Notes: a model not told the origin generated them from the letters alone. DNA of 64,000 bases from an uncultured cyanobacterium (GCA_937944885.1 CALFBB010000010.1:1-64000); one strand, 5' to 3'; counted from the stretch's first letter, positions 29,364 through 39,869 are shown. Made by a program: numbers and translations.

Positions 29364-29909
29364 CTATTTCTTCGCTTTTCCAGATTTACCTGCCTTGCGG
29401 CGAACTTGCTCCCCTTGATAACGGATCCCTTTCCCCTTGTAGGGTTCAGGTGGGCGAGTGGCCCGGATGCGAGCAGCGGTGTTGCCTACCAACTCTTTGT
29501 CGATGCCGGAAACCACAACAGTGGTGTTGCCTTCAACAGCAATTTGGATCCCTGGAGGAAAGGGAATCTCCACCGGGTTGCTGTAGCCAACGTTCAAAAT
29601 TAACTTGGTACCCTGGATGGCGGCCCGGTAGCCCACACCCACCAGTTCCAACCTACGCTCAAACCCCTTGGATACCCCATCCACCATATTGGCAACCAAA
29701 GTACGGCAGAGGCCATGCAGCTGACGGGCTGGACGAGACTCATTGACTCGACTGACGGTGAGCATCTGCGCCTGCTGATTGATCGAAATGAGGGGAGGCA
29801 AACTGCGAGACAATTGCCCTTTCGGGCCTTTTACCGAGATTTGCTGACCCTCGATCTGAACCTCCACCTTGGCAGGAAGGGTAATGGGGCGTCTACCGAT
29901 ACGAGACAT
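29364..29909 (-). CDS. rplF: 50S ribosomal protein L6
   Basis: 181 residues from the ATG at 29909 ([12 protein letters not shown]), the family start; the track's start at 29939 overlaps rpsH and adds unrelated residues. The two duplicated L6 domains and the C-terminal signature [17 protein letters not shown] are present. It lies near the factor-binding site of the large subunit. Confidence 0.98.
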   Translation of the reverse strand: MSRIGRRPITLPAKVEVQIEGQQISVKGPKGQLSRSLPPLISINQQAQMLTVSRVNESRPARQLHGLCRTLVANMVDGVSKGFERRLELVGVGYRAAIQGTKLILNVGYSNPVEIPFPPGIQIAVEGNTTVVVSGIDKELVGNTAARIRATRPPEPYKGKGIRYQGEQVRRKAGKSGKAKK

Positions 29910-29935
29910 GGGAATACTCCTGACAAGACAGTTAC

Positions 29936-30340
29936 TCAATACACAAAGCAGAGCACTTCGCCGCCAATGCCGTTCTTACGGGCTTCCCGGTCGGTCATGA
30001 TGCCGCTGGAGGTGGAAATGATGGCAATGCCGATGCCCCCCAACACCCGGGGCAGCTCCTTGTGGCTGCGATACACCCGTAAGCCCGGTCGGCTCACCCG
30101 CTTCAGGCCGTTGATGATCGGCTTACGACCTTTGCCTTTGTACTTCAACCGCAGTATCAATTGAGCCCGGATCCCTTCTCCCTCTTCTTTCCATTCGCTC
30201 ACAAAGCCCTCCTCATACAGGACGCGAGCAATGTTGCGGGTCATGCGAGTCGCAGGGATCGCCACCGACTCGTGCCGAGCCATGGTGGCGTTGCGAATGC
30301 GGGTGAGCATATCGGCGATCGTGTCGTTGGTGTGGGCCAT
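29936..30340 (-). CDS. rpsH: 30S ribosomal protein S8
   Basis: 134 residues. [21 protein letters not shown] at the start and [31 protein letters not shown] at the end are the S8 signatures. S8 binds helix 21 of 16S rRNA and in many bacteria represses the spc operon by binding its mRNA; no matching structure was checked here. Confidence 0.98.
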   Translation of the reverse strand: MAHTNDTIADMLTRIRNATMARHESVAIPATRMTRNIARVLYEEGFVSEWKEEGEGIRAQLILRLKYKGKGRKPIINGLKRVSRPGLRVYRSHKELPRVLGGIGIAIISTSSGIMTDREARKNGIGGEVLCFVY

Positions 30341-30404
30341 GGGTAGGTCGGTGCTCCTTGGGGGATCGATCAGTGAAACGAGCGTAGACAGTTAAGTACT
30401 GAGG

Positions 30405-30947
30405 CTAAGAGGTAAAGGGCATGCCGAACTCCCTGAGCAGAGCGCGCCCTTCCTCATCGGTTTTGGCGGTGGTGACAATCGAAATGTCCATACCCCGTAT
30501 CTGGTCAATAGAGTCATAGCTGATCTCAGGGAAAATGAGCTGCTCTCGAATGCCCAGGGTATAGTTGCCGCGTCCATCAAAAGCTTTAGGGCTAACGCCG
30601 CGAAAATCTCGGATGCGCGGTAAGGCAATGTTGATCAAACGGTCTAGAAAAGCGTACATGCGTTCCCGTCGCAGGGTCACCATCAACCCCACCGGCATCC
30701 CCTTGCGGATTTTGAAGCTGGCGATTGCTTTTTTAGCCCGAGTAATCACCGGACGCTGACCCGTGATGGCACTGAGCTCAGCGATGGAGGATTCTAGGGC
30801 TTTGGCATTTTGGGAAGCATCCCCTAGGCCACGGTTGACCACGATTTTCTCAAGACGCGGTACCTGGTGGATGTTGGTGTAGCCCAGATCCTTTTGCAAC
30901 TTGGGGAGAATGACTTTGGTGTAGTGGGTTTGAAGACGTTGGGGCAT
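30405..30947 (-). CDS. rplE: 50S ribosomal protein L5
   Basis: 180 residues. The blocks [63 protein letters not shown] and [20 protein letters not shown] are standard. L5 contacts 5S rRNA and the P-site tRNA. It has its own site of initiation with AAGGAGAAA just upstream. Confidence 0.98.
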   Translation of the reverse strand: MPQRLQTHYTKVILPKLQKDLGYTNIHQVPRLEKIVVNRGLGDASQNAKALESSIAELSAITGQRPVITRAKKAIASFKIRKGMPVGLMVTLRRERMYAFLDRLINIALPRIRDFRGVSPKAFDGRGNYTLGIREQLIFPEISYDSIDQIRGMDISIVTTAKTDEEGRALLREFGMPFTS

Positions 30948-31011
30948 GGGGGTTTCTCCTTACGGCTCTGGGCTGGGTCAGAGCCAAACCAATAGAGGAC
31001 AGCAATTCTGA

Positions 31012-31410
31012 CTAGTCGAGGATCTCGCCCGTTTTCTTGAGAACACGGACTTTGCGACCGTCAGCGGTGATCTGATAACCAATCCGGCTGGCGACCTCCT
31101 GCTTTTTGGAGTAGGCCATCACTTTGCAAACAGGTATGGGGGCTTCTTTGGTTTCAATGGTGCCGCTTTCCCCTTCCCGTTGGGGCTTACGGTGGTAAGT
31201 AACAATGTTTACACCTTCTACCAAAACCATGTTGCGTTCAGGAAAGGCACGCAGCACCTCGCCAATTTTGCCTTTGTCCTCTCCGGAGATTACCTGAACG
31301 GTATCTCCCTGCTTGATACGCATCTTGTACCGCAGGCCATTGCGGTGCTTACGAATGCCGGAACGCTCGGTCAGGCGACGAATTTGACTGGGTTTGAGAG
31401 GACGAGCCAT
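31012..31410 (-). CDS. rplX: 50S ribosomal protein L24
   Basis: 132 residues. The KOW motif is in [42 protein letters not shown]. About 25 basic residues precede the usual start MRIKQGD, and the TAATG overlap with the rplN stop supports the longer form. It starts 50S assembly by binding the 5' end of 23S rRNA. Confidence 0.97.
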   Translation of the reverse strand: MARPLKPSQIRRLTERSGIRKHRNGLRYKMRIKQGDTVQVISGEDKGKIGEVLRAFPERNMVLVEGVNIVTYHRKPQREGESGTIETKEAPIPVCKVMAYSKKQEVASRIGYQITADGRKVRVLKKTGEILD

Positions 31411-31778
31411 TACAGTACCTCCGGAGCTAGCGAGATAATCTTGGTGTAATTTTTCTCGCGCAGTTCACGAGCCACCGGGCCAAAGACTCTTGTGCCCCGT
31501 GGGTTGCCTTCGTTGTTGATAATCACGGCAGCGTTGTCATCAAATCGAATACTCATGCCATCAGGGCGACGTACGGTGTCGACAGTACGAATGACAACGG
31601 CTTTGACGACATCAGATTTCTTGACAGGCATGTTGGGCAGAGCATCTTTGACAACGCCGATGATCACATCCCCTAAGCTGGCGTAGCGGCGGCCACTGCT
31701 GCCCAAGACTCGGATGCACATCATTTTGCGCGCACCGGTGTTATCGGCCACTGTCAACATGGTTTGCTGCTGAATCAT
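31410..31778 (-). CDS. rplN: 50S ribosomal protein L14
   Basis: 122 residues from the ATG at 31778 ([18 protein letters not shown]), the universal L14 start, which overlaps the rpsQ stop as ATGA. The rest is highly conserved ([45 protein letters not shown]). It forms an inter-subunit bridge. Confidence 0.98.
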   Translation of the reverse strand: MIQQQTMLTVADNTGARKMMCIRVLGSSGRRYASLGDVIIGVVKDALPNMPVKKSDVVKAVVIRTVDTVRRPDGMSIRFDDNAAVIINNEGNPRGTRVFGPVARELREKNYTKIISLAPEVL

Positions 31779-32026
31779 AGTTTCTTCACCTCCCTTAGGA
31801 TTTCGGCCACTTGCCAACGCTTGGTGCGACTGAGGGGACGAGTTTCAGTAATTCGCACCAAGTCCCCTTCTTGACAGCGGTTTTCCTCGTCGTGAGCCTT
31901 GAAGCGCTTGGTCTTGACGACGATCTTGCCGTACTTTCTGTGGGCAACTCGATCTTCAACCGCTACGACCACTGTCTTCTGCATCTTGTTGCTGACAACG
32001 ATGCCAACCTTTTCCCGAACAGCCAT
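31775..32026 (-). CDS. rpsQ: 30S ribosomal protein S17
   Basis: 83 residues. [29 protein letters not shown] and the [12 protein letters not shown] block identify it. The start overlaps the rpmC stop (TAATG) and the stop overlaps rplN (ATGA), so it is tightly coupled on both sides. It binds 16S rRNA early in assembly. Confidence 0.98.
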   Translation of the reverse strand: MAVREKVGIVVSNKMQKTVVVAVEDRVAHRKYGKIVVKTKRFKAHDEENRCQEGDLVRITETRPLSRTKRWQVAEILREVKKL

Positions 32027-32247
32027 TACTTTTTCTCCTCTCGACGTTCGCCCCGCTTGCGTTCCCCTTCAACGGTTAACAACTGGGCCAATTTGTGCTT
32101 GCGCAGCCGAATCAGGTGCGGTTGATTTAACTGCCGTGTCGCTTGCTGCAGGCGCAGCTCAAACAACTCTTTTTTGACGGCGTAGATCTCGTTGCTGAGT
32201 TCCTCGTCTGATAAAGCACGGGCATCGGCAATTTTTGGCATGGGCAT
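32026..32247 (-). CDS. rpmC: 50S ribosomal protein L29
   Basis: 73 residues. The [34 protein letters not shown] helix hairpin is typical. The tail is very basic ([13 protein letters not shown]). It sits at the peptide exit, next to L23. Confidence 0.97.
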   Translation of the reverse strand: MPMPKIADARALSDEELSNEIYAVKKELFELRLQQATRQLNQPHLIRLRKHKLAQLLTVEGERKRGERREEKK

Positions 32248-32250
32248 GGC

Positions 32251-32724
32251 TTATTCTCCTGGGACGCTGGTGGCAAGTTCTACTGCCTCACCCTTAGGGG
32301 GCGCTTCCTCTGCAAAGTCAGCTTTGGTAACAAACTTAACTTTGATCGGCAGCTTCTGGGCGGCAAGGCGCATCGCTTCTCGGGCAACTGACTCCGGCAC
32401 TCCTCCCATTTCAAAGAGGATGCGGCCTGGCTTGACCACAGAGACCCAAAATTCGGGGTTGCCCTTACCGGATCCCATCCGTGTCTCGGCAGCACGCTGG
32501 GTAACGGGCTTGTCAGGGAAGATACGGATCCAAATCTGGCCACCCCGGCGCACGTAACGGGTCATGGCACGGCGACTGGCCTCAATCTGCCGAGCCGTAA
32601 TCCAAGAAGGCTCAGTAGCAACCAAGGCATATTCCCCGAAGTTGATGCGATTGCCTCGGGTGGCCTTACCTTTCATGCGCCCGCGCTGCTGCTTGCGGTA
32701 TTTGGTACGTTTGGGGCTTAACAT
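32251..32724 (-). CDS. rplP: 50S ribosomal protein L16
   Basis: 157 residues, about 17 longer than usual because of a C-terminal tail ([16 protein letters not shown]). The core is standard: [33 protein letters not shown]-type block and [19 protein letters not shown]. It lies at the A-site of the peptidyl transferase centre. A GGTAT-type Gly-rich loop with the usual arginine (site of hydroxylation elsewhere) is conserved. Confidence 0.97.
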   Translation of the reverse strand: MLSPKRTKYRKQQRGRMKGKATRGNRINFGEYALVATEPSWITARQIEASRRAMTRYVRRGGQIWIRIFPDKPVTQRAAETRMGSGKGNPEFWVSVVKPGRILFEMGGVPESVAREAMRLAAQKLPIKVKFVTKADFAEEAPPKGEAVELATSVPGE

Positions 32725-32768
32725 GAGCGTTCCTCAACTGTGAAGCAATGGGGATCCCTGGCCAGGTC

Positions 32769-33515
32769 TCAAGCCTCTGCTGCCGAGCGATCTTCGAAGG
32801 TCGGCCGCCGCCGTTGTTGCCGACGTTTGGGCTGCTGTAGAGGTGGTTTCTGTTCGGGGCGCTCCTGTCCGGGTAAAACTTCTCCTTTGAAGACCCAAAC
32901 CTTGACCCCGATGATGCCAAAGGTGGTACGAGCAACGCGCTCGGCATAGTCAATATCCGCCCGCAGGGTATGCAGGGGGATCCGTCCTTCCCGAGTCCAT
33001 TCGGTACGGGCAATCTCTGCCCCGTTCAATCGACCAGCAATTTGGATCTTGATCCCCTGCACGCCTGCCCGCTGTGCCCGCTGAATCACCTGACGCACAA
33101 TACGGCGAAAGGCAATCCGCCGTTCCAGCTGCTGGGCGATGTTTTCTGCGAGTAGGGCTGCTTCTGCATCGGCGCGGGTTACCTCCACCACATTAATGCG
33201 AATGGTTCGCTCACTCCCACCCCGGAGACCGAGTTCTTTTTGCAAGCCCTGACGCAAGGCTTCTAGGCCGGATCCACCTCGACCAACCACCACCCCGGGG
33301 CGAGAGGCTCGGACTTCCAGATCAATCTGATCAGCTTTGCGCTCAATTTGGATGTCTGCCAAGCCGGCACCGCTGAGTTGCTTGGTTAAATAGGTACGAA
33401 TGTGCTCGTCCTCCTGTAACAAAGCCGGATAACGAGCCGGATCGGCAAACCAGCGGCTGCGATGTTCTTTAATGACGCCGAGGCGGAAACCGTTGGGGTG
33501 GATCTTTTGTCCCAT
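32769..33515 (-). CDS. rpsC: 30S ribosomal protein S3
   Basis: 248 residues. [15 protein letters not shown], the KH domain with [17 protein letters not shown], and [13 protein letters not shown] are standard. The C-terminal 35 residues are Arg/Gln-rich ([17 protein letters not shown]). It helps to unwind mRNA at the ribosome entry. Confidence 0.98.
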   Translation of the reverse strand: MGQKIHPNGFRLGVIKEHRSRWFADPARYPALLQEDEHIRTYLTKQLSGAGLADIQIERKADQIDLEVRASRPGVVVGRGGSGLEALRQGLQKELGLRGGSERTIRINVVEVTRADAEAALLAENIAQQLERRIAFRRIVRQVIQRAQRAGVQGIKIQIAGRLNGAEIARTEWTREGRIPLHTLRADIDYAERVARTTFGIIGVKVWVFKGEVLPGQERPEQKPPLQQPKRRQQRRRPTFEDRSAAEA

Positions 33516-33551
33516 GGTGGTGTTGGTGTAAAGGGCTAGAGATAGACAAGT

Positions 33552-33923
33552 TTAGGAGGCTGTTGCCGTCTCGTTTTGCACGGGCCGAACAGCAATGGTG
33601 ATGTGACAGGTACGCTTGCGAATGGGGTAAGCCCGTCCCTGGGCACGGGGACGGAATCGTTTCAAGACGGGTCCTTGGTCGGCATAAGCTTGGCTTACCA
33701 CCAAGTCGCGGGGATCCAAGCCGTTGTTGTGTTCGGCATTGGCTACTGCTGAGCGCAGCACCTTGCGAATGGGTTCGCAGGCGGCATAGGGCATGAATTC
33801 CAACAGGATGAGGGCATCGGCATAGGTGCGGCCACGGATTTGATCCAGCACCCGCCGCACCTTGAAGGGCGACATACGGATGTAGCGAGCTACCGCTTTG
33901 ATGTCAGATGAAGAATCAGCCAT
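33552..33923 (-). CDS. rplV: 50S ribosomal protein L22
   Basis: 123 residues from the ATG at 33923 ([32 protein letters not shown]), which has a better site than the track start at 33944. The C-terminal block [20 protein letters not shown] forms the tip in the exit tunnel and looks normal. Confidence 0.98.
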   Translation of the reverse strand: MADSSSDIKAVARYIRMSPFKVRRVLDQIRGRTYADALILLEFMPYAACEPIRKVLRSAVANAEHNNGLDPRDLVVSQAYADQGPVLKRFRPRAQGRAYPIRKRTCHITIAVRPVQNETATAS

Positions 33924-33966
33924 GATGCTCTCCTGTTGGATCACTCTTCAATAAACTCAGCCTAGT

Positions 33967-34248
33967 TCAGCGGCGAGCTGCCTTCTTATCACTGCCCGCA
34001 TGGCCCCGGAAGGTGCGAGTTGGAACAAACTCCCCTAGCTTGTGACCAACCATCTGATCGGTGATGAAGAGGGGCACATGTTGCTTGCCGTTGTGAACTG
34101 CGATGGTATGGCCGATCATCACGGGCAAGATGGTACTGGCTCGCGACCAGGTTTTTATCATTTGCTTCTCATTACGCTCGTTCATCCGCTCCACTTTGAG
34201 AAGCAGCTTGGCATCAACAAAAGGGCCTTTTTTGAGTGAACGTCCCAT
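33967..34248 (-). CDS. rpsS: 30S ribosomal protein S19
   Basis: 93 residues from the ATG at 34248 ([15 protein letters not shown]), the universal start; the upstream residues in the track are not part of it. [27 protein letters not shown] and the basic tail are standard. It lies in the 30S head, near S13. Confidence 0.98.
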   Translation of the reverse strand: MGRSLKKGPFVDAKLLLKVERMNERNEKQMIKTWSRASTILPVMIGHTIAVHNGKQHVPLFITDQMVGHKLGEFVPTRTFRGHAGSDKKAARR

Positions 34249-34307
34249 GAGAACCTCGACAATCCAATAACCAATAAAGATTGAATAGCACTTCAACAGG
34301 TGGGTTT

Positions 34308-35192
34308 CTATTGAGCTGTCCGCCCACCTTTGTCACGACGGCCACCGCGACGCCGCCCTCGCACGATTAACTTATTGCTGGCTTTGTTGCGTTTGCGCGT
34401 TTTGTATCCCAAAGTGGGCTTACCCCAAGGGGTGACAGGGCCACTGCGCCCAATCGGAGCCCGCCCTTCTCCACCGCCATGAGGGTGATCCACAGGGTTC
34501 ATCACCGAACCGCGCACTTTTGGGCGACGACCTAACCAACGGCTACGACCAGCTTTGCCAAGGCTAAGGTTGCTGTGATCAACATTACCCACTTGTCCGA
34601 TAGTGGCGTAGCAATCGGAGCGAATCATGCGCACCTCGCCAGAGGGCAGCTTGAGAGAAACATACTTGCCTTCTTTGGCCACCACCTGAGCTCCGGCCCC
34701 GGCGGCACGAACAATCTGTCCACCCCGACCGGGATACAGCTCAACATTGTGTACCACCGTTCCCAGTGGGATCCGTTCTAAAGCCATGGCATTGCCGATT
34801 TCAAAGGGGGCATCAGGCCCAGCCACAATGGTGGATCCCACCTCTAAATAGCGTGGGGCAAGAATGTAGCGTTTCTCACCATCTTCGTACTGCACTAAGG
34901 AAATGCGCGCGTTGCGGTTAGGATCGTACTCAATGGTCTTAACCACAGCAGGGATCCCTCGCTTGTCACGGCGAAAATCGATGATACGGTACAGGCGCTT
35001 GTGACCCCCACCCCGTCGCCGACTGGTGATCACACCGCGGTTGTTGCGCCCTTTCTTGCGATGGATAAATCGCAACAGGGACTTTTCCGGCTTGTGGCGC
35101 TTGCCATTTTCATTCCGAGACAGCTCCTCGAAATCGGAAACTGTCATGTGCCGGGTACTGGGGGTGTAGGGTCGGAAGGTGCGAATGCCCAT
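34308..35192 (-). CDS. rplB: 50S ribosomal protein L2
   Basis: 294 residues, slightly longer than E. coli. The essential block [16 protein letters not shown], with its catalytically important histidine, is intact, and [14 protein letters not shown] and [17 protein letters not shown]-type regions are present. It binds 23S rRNA at the subunit interface. It is separated from rplW by about 65 bases. Confidence 0.98.
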   Translation of the reverse strand: MGIRTFRPYTPSTRHMTVSDFEELSRNENGKRHKPEKSLLRFIHRKKGRNNRGVITSRRRGGGHKRLYRIIDFRRDKRGIPAVVKTIEYDPNRNARISLVQYEDGEKRYILAPRYLEVGSTIVAGPDAPFEIGNAMALERIPLGTVVHNVELYPGRGGQIVRAAGAGAQVVAKEGKYVSLKLPSGEVRMIRSDCYATIGQVGNVDHSNLSLGKAGRSRWLGRRPKVRGSVMNPVDHPHGGGEGRAPIGRSGPVTPWGKPTLGYKTRKRNKASNKLIVRGRRRGGRRDKGGRTAQ

Positions 35193-35256
35193 GATTGCCA
35201 GGGGGTGAAGGACTCAGTGCAAGTGGATCAAGAAGAGGAGAGGGGATTACTTTAAG

Positions 35257-35556
35257 TTAAGTGTCAGGGAAGAGAGTGATAGAATCTCCTTCAGCCAAAG
35301 TAACCACGGCCCGCTTGGGACGGGTGCGGTAGCCAACAAAACGACCAACTCGCCGCTGTTTACGAGGCGGTTTCAGGGTGTTGACCGAAGTGACCCGCAC
35401 CCCAAACATCTCCTCGACAGCAGCCCGGATGAGAGGTTTGGTGGCGGTGGGCATGACCTCAAAGGTGTACTTGCGCTGCTCCATCAGCACCGTTGCTTTT
35501 TCGGTAATGATCGGGCGCAACAACACGTCCGCCAGAATCCGCTTACTCTCGGTCAT
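35257..35556 (-). CDS. rplW: 50S ribosomal protein L23
   Basis: 99 residues. [27 protein letters not shown] and the extended loop [15 protein letters not shown] are typical. It overlaps the 3' end of rplD by 14 bases. It is the docking site for trigger factor and SRP at the tunnel exit. Confidence 0.98.
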   Translation of the reverse strand: MTESKRILADVLLRPIITEKATVLMEQRKYTFEVMPTATKPLIRAAVEEMFGVRVTSVNTLKPPRKQRRVGRFVGYRTRPKRAVVTLAEGDSITLFPDT

Positions 35557-36331
35557 CGCTTTGCTCCTCTGCTTCTGCTTCCACTACTGCCGGTTCAGCT
35601 GCTTGCGCAGATGGCTGGGCTGACTCGGCTGCTACCGGAGTAGAGGGAGAACCGTTGACTGCCGTTGTGGTGGGTTCTGCTCCCGCCACTGCCGTAGGCT
35701 CTGCTCCCCAACGGACCTTGATTTGTTCCAAAGCAGAGGTGGTGATCAGCACCCAGTCCACGTTGAGCAGATCAAACACATTGATCTGATCCAGGCCGAT
35801 CAGCTTAACTCGAGCAATGTTGCGGATGGCCCGCTCCAGGGTCTCCGTTCGCTGCGGAACAATCAGCAGTGCCGATTGATCTTCCATAACCCCCCAGCGC
35901 AGCAGAGCTTGAGCCACCGTACGGGTTTTGGGAGGGTTAAGCTGCTCCTGAAAATCTTGCACCACAATCAGGTCTTCCACCCGGCTTTGCAAGGCCGTAC
36001 GCAAGGCCAGCTGCCGCTCTTTGCGGTTCATGGCTAGGTTGTACTCTCGCTTGCGAGGGCCAAAAATGACCCCTCCCTTCCGCCACAGGGGAGAGCGAAT
36101 CGAACCTGCACGCGCTCGCCCCGTTCCCTTTTGCTTCCAGGGTTTGCGACCACCACCTCGCACCTCAGCACGGGTTTTGGTGTGGGCATTGCCCTGGCGG
36201 GCATTGGTCATCTGACGGCGTACCGCCAGGTAGAGGATGTGACTGGCGGTTTCAGGGCGAGCCACTTTCAGGCTCAGCTCCGCATTGCCTACCGTTTCCC
36301 CTTGCCAATCTTTAACCACACAGTTTGCCAT
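35543..36331 (-). CDS. rplD: 50S ribosomal protein L4 with acidic/Ala-rich tail
   Basis: 262 residues, 50 more than usual. The core is standard ([43 protein letters not shown], and [13 protein letters not shown]). The extra C-terminus is rich in Ala, Thr, Pro and Glu ([14 protein letters not shown]) and looks disordered. In E. coli L4 represses its own operon. Confidence 0.97.
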   Translation of the reverse strand: MANCVVKDWQGETVGNAELSLKVARPETASHILYLAVRRQMTNARQGNAHTKTRAEVRGGGRKPWKQKGTGRARAGSIRSPLWRKGGVIFGPRKREYNLAMNRKERQLALRTALQSRVEDLIVVQDFQEQLNPPKTRTVAQALLRWGVMEDQSALLIVPQRTETLERAIRNIARVKLIGLDQINVFDLLNVDWVLITTSALEQIKVRWGAEPTAVAGAEPTTTAVNGSPSTPVAAESAQPSAQAAEPAVVEAEAEEQSDDRE

Positions 36332-36405
36332 TCTTCCCTCGTCTTTGCCGTTTGGAACAGAGTCCTTTGCTCGGCAGCTTTAGACCTTACCAGGATTTCT
36401 TTCAC

Positions 36406-37050
36406 CTAGCGTTTACTTCCCACCTGCTTAGCAGGGGTAATCTCCAATAACCCACCCTCAACACCAGGCAGGCAGCCCTTGATCAAGAGCAGATCCCGCT
36501 CCACTTCCACTCGCTCTAGCTTTAACTTGCGAATGGTAACTCGGCTGCCTCCGAGACGTCCGGCCATGCGCAAGCCGGGGAAAACCCGACCAGGGGTTGT
36601 CCCAGCGCCGATAGAACCCGGCTCGCGGTGGTTTTTGGAGCCGTGGGACATGGGACCGCGACCAAAGTGGTGGCGCTTTTGGTTGCCAGCAAACCCACGT
36701 CCAATAGAAGTCCCCGCTACATCCAACAGCTGGCCAGGGGTAAACATATCCACAGTTAGGGTTTGCCCTAGCTGGTAGTTTTCTGGGTGCTCGACGCGAA
36801 ACTCCCGCAAATAACGCAAGGGCTGCGATACACCCGCTTTGCTCAGATGACCCCGCTGCGGTTGAGTAAGATGCTTTTCGGCAGTGGGTAGGTAGCCCAC
36901 TTGAATGGCGTTGTAGCCGTCTGTGGCTTGAGTCTTGATCTGGGTAACAATACAGGGGCCAGCCTGTACCACAGTAATAGGAATGGCTAAACCCTCCGCA
37001 GAGAAGAGTTGAGTCATGCCGACTTTTCTTCCAAGGATGCCAAGCGCCAC
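36406..37050 (-). CDS. rplC: 50S ribosomal protein L3, first gene of the superoperon
   Basis: 214 residues from the GTG at 37050 ([16 protein letters not shown], read as MALGIL). The ORF track begins at 37110, but GGAGG stands five bases before this GTG and family members begin here, so this start is decided by the ribosome binding site. The blocks [29 protein letters not shown] and [17 protein letters not shown] are standard. It is the promoter-proximal gene; rpsJ, which starts this operon in E. coli, is not upstream. Confidence 0.97.
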   Translation of the reverse strand: MALGILGRKVGMTQLFSAEGLAIPITVVQAGPCIVTQIKTQATDGYNAIQVGYLPTAEKHLTQPQRGHLSKAGVSQPLRYLREFRVEHPENYQLGQTLTVDMFTPGQLLDVAGTSIGRGFAGNQKRHHFGRGPMSHGSKNHREPGSIGAGTTPGRVFPGLRMAGRLGGSRVTIRKLKLERVEVERDLLLIKGCLPGVEGGLLEITPAKQVGSKR

Positions 37051-37101
37051 AAGAGCCTCCAATCGAGCCTGCACGACTCGCCTTTTCGTTAACAGGTTTA
37101 A

Positions 37102-37118
37102 CTGGCTCAATGAGCCAG
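37102..37118 (-). promoter_or_regulatory. Leader hairpin of the S10-spc superoperon
   Basis: CTGGCTC-ATT-GAGCCAG on the minus strand, seven perfect base pairs, about 50 bases before the rplC start. It has no T-run, so it is not a simple terminator. It could serve autoregulation or mRNA stability. Confidence 0.4.
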
Positions 37119-37391
37119 ACTTCTACAGCAGATCAGACAGCAGCAGACACTCAGAACAAAACTGAGGTCGCCGCAACGAGCAACTGGGGCAGGGACAAAA
37201 GGACAAAGAGGTGTTGACTCTGGGGGAACCAACCGGCCAACCTAAGCTGACCCTTTGACTTTACTGACCCCGAATTCACACGCTAAGCTGCTTCTCCGTA
37301 AAACTGCACAGACTTGCCTGTAACAAGGCAGTATCTGGGGTAGCAGTACGCCGAAGTTGCCACCAGCCCTTACCAAAGTGGGCAGATTTAT
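37119..37391. other. Divergent promoter region rplC / helicase-like gene
   Basis: About 270 bases that must hold the ribosomal operon promoter on the minus strand and that of the 37392 gene on the plus strand. I see no -10/-35 pair good enough to name. Confidence 0.4.
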
Positions 37392-39488
37392 TTGGCAACA
37401 GTAGTACATCATAGTGAAGCGGAGACCTGTTTGTCCAGATTTTCACAGAAAAAGTTGGGTCGTCTAGGGGGGCCGGTGAGGATGACGCTGGGGGTGGGCA
37501 ACGCTGAGGGGAAATCTTCTCCTTTTCGGAGTGTCATAGGGTGGGCGGGCAGTGGCCTGACTCAGGCTTGCCTTGATCGCTACAAGCATTTGCTGAGGAC
37601 GGGATCCGATCCAGGTCGGATCCTGTTTCTGGTGCGTAGCCAACGACAGGCCCGTGAAGTTCTAGAGCGCCTACAACAGGAAAGCACAGCTTTGGTGGGG
37701 CCGTGGCGGGTGGAAACTTTTTTGCAGTGGGTGGGGCGCTCTCTGGCAGACCATTGGCCGCGGGTACAAGCGGCGATTCCACAGTTGCCTGACCGGTTTG
37801 AGCCGGTGCCCTTGGCTAAAGATTTGACCCAATTTCTCTGTGCACGGGTGTGTGTTCTTTGCCCTCGCCATGGAGAGGCCTTTGCCAATACCGGTCTGAA
37901 GGAGTTTCAGATCTGGGATCAAATCAGCAGTGCGGCCTACATTGCCGGAGCCTCGGGGTTATCTGCTGAAGAGGTGGGATCCCGGTTAGCACAAGCTTGG
38001 CCACCAGATGCGGATCCGGTGCGGGCAGAGACCTTACAGGCGATGGGCTGTTGTGTAGGGCGGTTGTGGGCGGCAGCGCTGGAGTTGGGAGCTTTTGATT
38101 TCGGCTTGCAACTTCGTCTGTTTCGGGAACACATCCTACCTTTGCCAGAGTTTTGGGCGGAGTGGGATCACCTGATCGTGGATCAAGCGGAGGACAGTTG
38201 TGCTGTGGCGTTGGAGTTTTATCGACAGGGACAGTCCCATCTGCAAAGCCAATGGTTTAGCTACACGATTGGGGGTGGGGCCTCTTTCACTGCTGTTCCG
38301 GAGGGAGTGGCCCATTTTTTAATGGAGAAAACCCAGGTTCAATTCCTTGAAGGTAGCTATCGTGCTTCAAACAGGATGATTCGATTGGGGCTAGAAATTG
38401 CCCGGGCCCTGGATCCACAGTTTTCTCCTCCTCTATCTACGCTGCCAGGCAAGGGTTTACCTTCCTTTGAGGTTTTGGAAGGAGAAACCCAGTTTGCGGC
38501 GCTAGAGGCGATGGTGGCTCAGATCAAGCGTCTCCTAGCAGCCGGTATCCAGGCACGCCGCATCGCTATTCTGTTGCCCCGCATGGATGTCGGCATCAGC
38601 CTCAGTTTGCAGGAGCAGTTGCCAGAGGTTTGGCCAATTGCTCCACTTCCGGCTTTGATTGGTTATCCGCTGGTGCGCGCGGTGTTGACGGCGGCGGAAC
38701 TGGCCCATCCCGAGTGGAGGGCTTTTCCCACTCTGCCGCAGTGGCAGCTGATGCTGGGGCTGGTACTGGGGTTGGATCCGGTACGGGCGGCTTTGTTGGC
38801 AGAAGATACGTTGGATCCGGTGAGACGGTCTTTGCGCCCGCAAACGGCGGTGCGGCAACCTGAGCGGGTGGGGTTTGCCAACCTAGAGCGCTACCAAAAG
38901 CTCTTGCTCTGGTTGCAGGAGTATCCTTCTGAATCTCCGCTGGATCACTTCTTCCAACAGTTTTTTACAGATCATTTGGCCAATGGAGCAGCTTCTCCTC
39001 AGGAACAAGAGTTGCTGCAACTGTTAATCGAAGCAGCACAACGATTTCGACAAGCATTTCCCACTGAGACGGGTCCCTCTTTCTTGAGCATGATTCGTTC
39101 GGGACAGACCCCCAGTAGTAGTCGCTATGAGCCTGACTATGGTCAACATTTGGTTGTCGCCACTCCTGTAGCCTATATTAACCGGGGCCTAGAGGCAGAC
39201 TATCAATTTTGGTTTGATATCACCAATCCCAGTTGGTCTCGCTCCCTTTGGCACACCCTCTACAATGACCGAGTGCTCACCCCAGATTGGGATGGCATGG
39301 TTTTTGATCCGGTACAAGACTTGCGAGTTCGGCAGCAAATTCTAGGCCGTACCTTGCTCAATCTTTGCTGCCGCAATCGTCACGGCCTATGGCTAGTACG
39401 CTCAACCTTCAATTATCGGGGTGAAGAAAATACCAGCATCTTGGATTGTCTAATTTTGAAGGGGTTTCGGGCATTGATGGCTGCCTAG
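37392..39488 (+). CDS. UvrD/PcrA-helicase-like protein with degenerate ATPase motifs
   Basis: 698 residues from TTG; an ATG at 37482 is an alternative and is family-closer. The arrangement recalls superfamily 1 helicases: a P-loop-like VIGWAGSGLTQACLDRY near the start (the essential Lys of GxGK(S/T) is replaced by Leu), RILFLVRSQRQAREVLERL, WDHLIVDQAEDSCAVALEF in the position of Walker B/motif II (LxxDEAQD becomes LIVDQAED), and LVVATPVAYINRGLEADYQFWFD in the place of motif V/VI. So it probably does not hydrolyse ATP, and may act as a structural subunit in DNA repair. It lies divergently to the ribosomal operon. I do not know a named homologue. Confidence 0.75.
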   Translation: MATVVHHSEAETCLSRFSQKKLGRLGGPVRMTLGVGNAEGKSSPFRSVIGWAGSGLTQACLDRYKHLLRTGSDPGRILFLVRSQRQAREVLERLQQESTALVGPWRVETFLQWVGRSLADHWPRVQAAIPQLPDRFEPVPLAKDLTQFLCARVCVLCPRHGEAFANTGLKEFQIWDQISSAAYIAGASGLSAEEVGSRLAQAWPPDADPVRAETLQAMGCCVGRLWAAALELGAFDFGLQLRLFREHILPLPEFWAEWDHLIVDQAEDSCAVALEFYRQGQSHLQSQWFSYTIGGGASFTAVPEGVAHFLMEKTQVQFLEGSYRASNRMIRLGLEIARALDPQFSPPLSTLPGKGLPSFEVLEGETQFAALEAMVAQIKRLLAAGIQARRIAILLPRMDVGISLSLQEQLPEVWPIAPLPALIGYPLVRAVLTAAELAHPEWRAFPTLPQWQLMLGLVLGLDPVRAALLAEDTLDPVRRSLRPQTAVRQPERVGFANLERYQKLLLWLQEYPSESPLDHFFQQFFTDHLANGAASPQEQELLQLLIEAAQRFRQAFPTETGPSFLSMIRSGQTPSSSRYEPDYGQHLVVATPVAYINRGLEADYQFWFDITNPSWSRSLWHTLYNDRVLTPDWDGMVFDPVQDLRVRQQILGRTLLNLCCRNRHGLWLVRSTFNYRGEENTSILDCLILKGFRALMAA

Positions 39489-39550
39489 CGTAAAGATCAC
39501 CCATACCTTGTGCAAGGACCAGATGCTACTTTTCCTTTTCCCTAGGTTGC

Positions 39551-39569
39551 TCTCCCCCCTGGGGGGAGA
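39551..39569. terminator. Perfect GC hairpin after the helicase-like gene
   Basis: TCTCCCCCC-T-GGGGGGAGA, followed by CTTTG rather than a full T-run. It lies 60 bases after the stop of the plus-strand gene and 76 bases from the end of the convergent small gene, so it may terminate both. Confidence 0.5.
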
Positions 39570-39644
39570 CTTTGAAGGTGTATGCGGTGATCCCTAGAGG
39601 GCTGTCATTTCGGTCTGTAAACTCAGCCAGTCTAAGGGAAGCGG

Positions 39645-39869
39645 CTATCGCCCTTGTTGTTCTATGGTTCGGCGTAGTTCACTGGCCATTTCCATAAACT
39701 CTCGAGGGTTCCCTGCCGTGCCATAGGAGGCACGGTCGCGCACCTTCTTGCCGCTGCCTTGACGGGTGCGGATATTTAGTAGAGAACTGGCCATCTCCAT
39801 GAACTTAGCAGGACTTCCCTCACTGCTAGCCCGCGTTGCAGAGCTGCGTCCGCTACGAGTGATCGCCAT
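39645..39869 (-). CDS. Small protein with duplicated (P)xxFMEMASxL motif
   Basis: 74 residues from the ATG at 39869, with GAGGT just upstream; the track start at 39887 adds six residues without support. The protein has two copies of a motif, GSPAKFMEMASSLLNIR and GNPREFMEMASELRRTI, joined by a basic Gly/Ser-rich linker with a KKVRDRASYGT segment. Such an internal duplication, with conserved FMEMAS in both copies, argues for a real gene. I do not recognise the family or the function. Confidence 0.6.
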   Translation of the reverse strand: MAITRSGRSSATRASSEGSPAKFMEMASSLLNIRTRQGSGKKVRDRASYGTAGNPREFMEMASELRRTIEQQGR

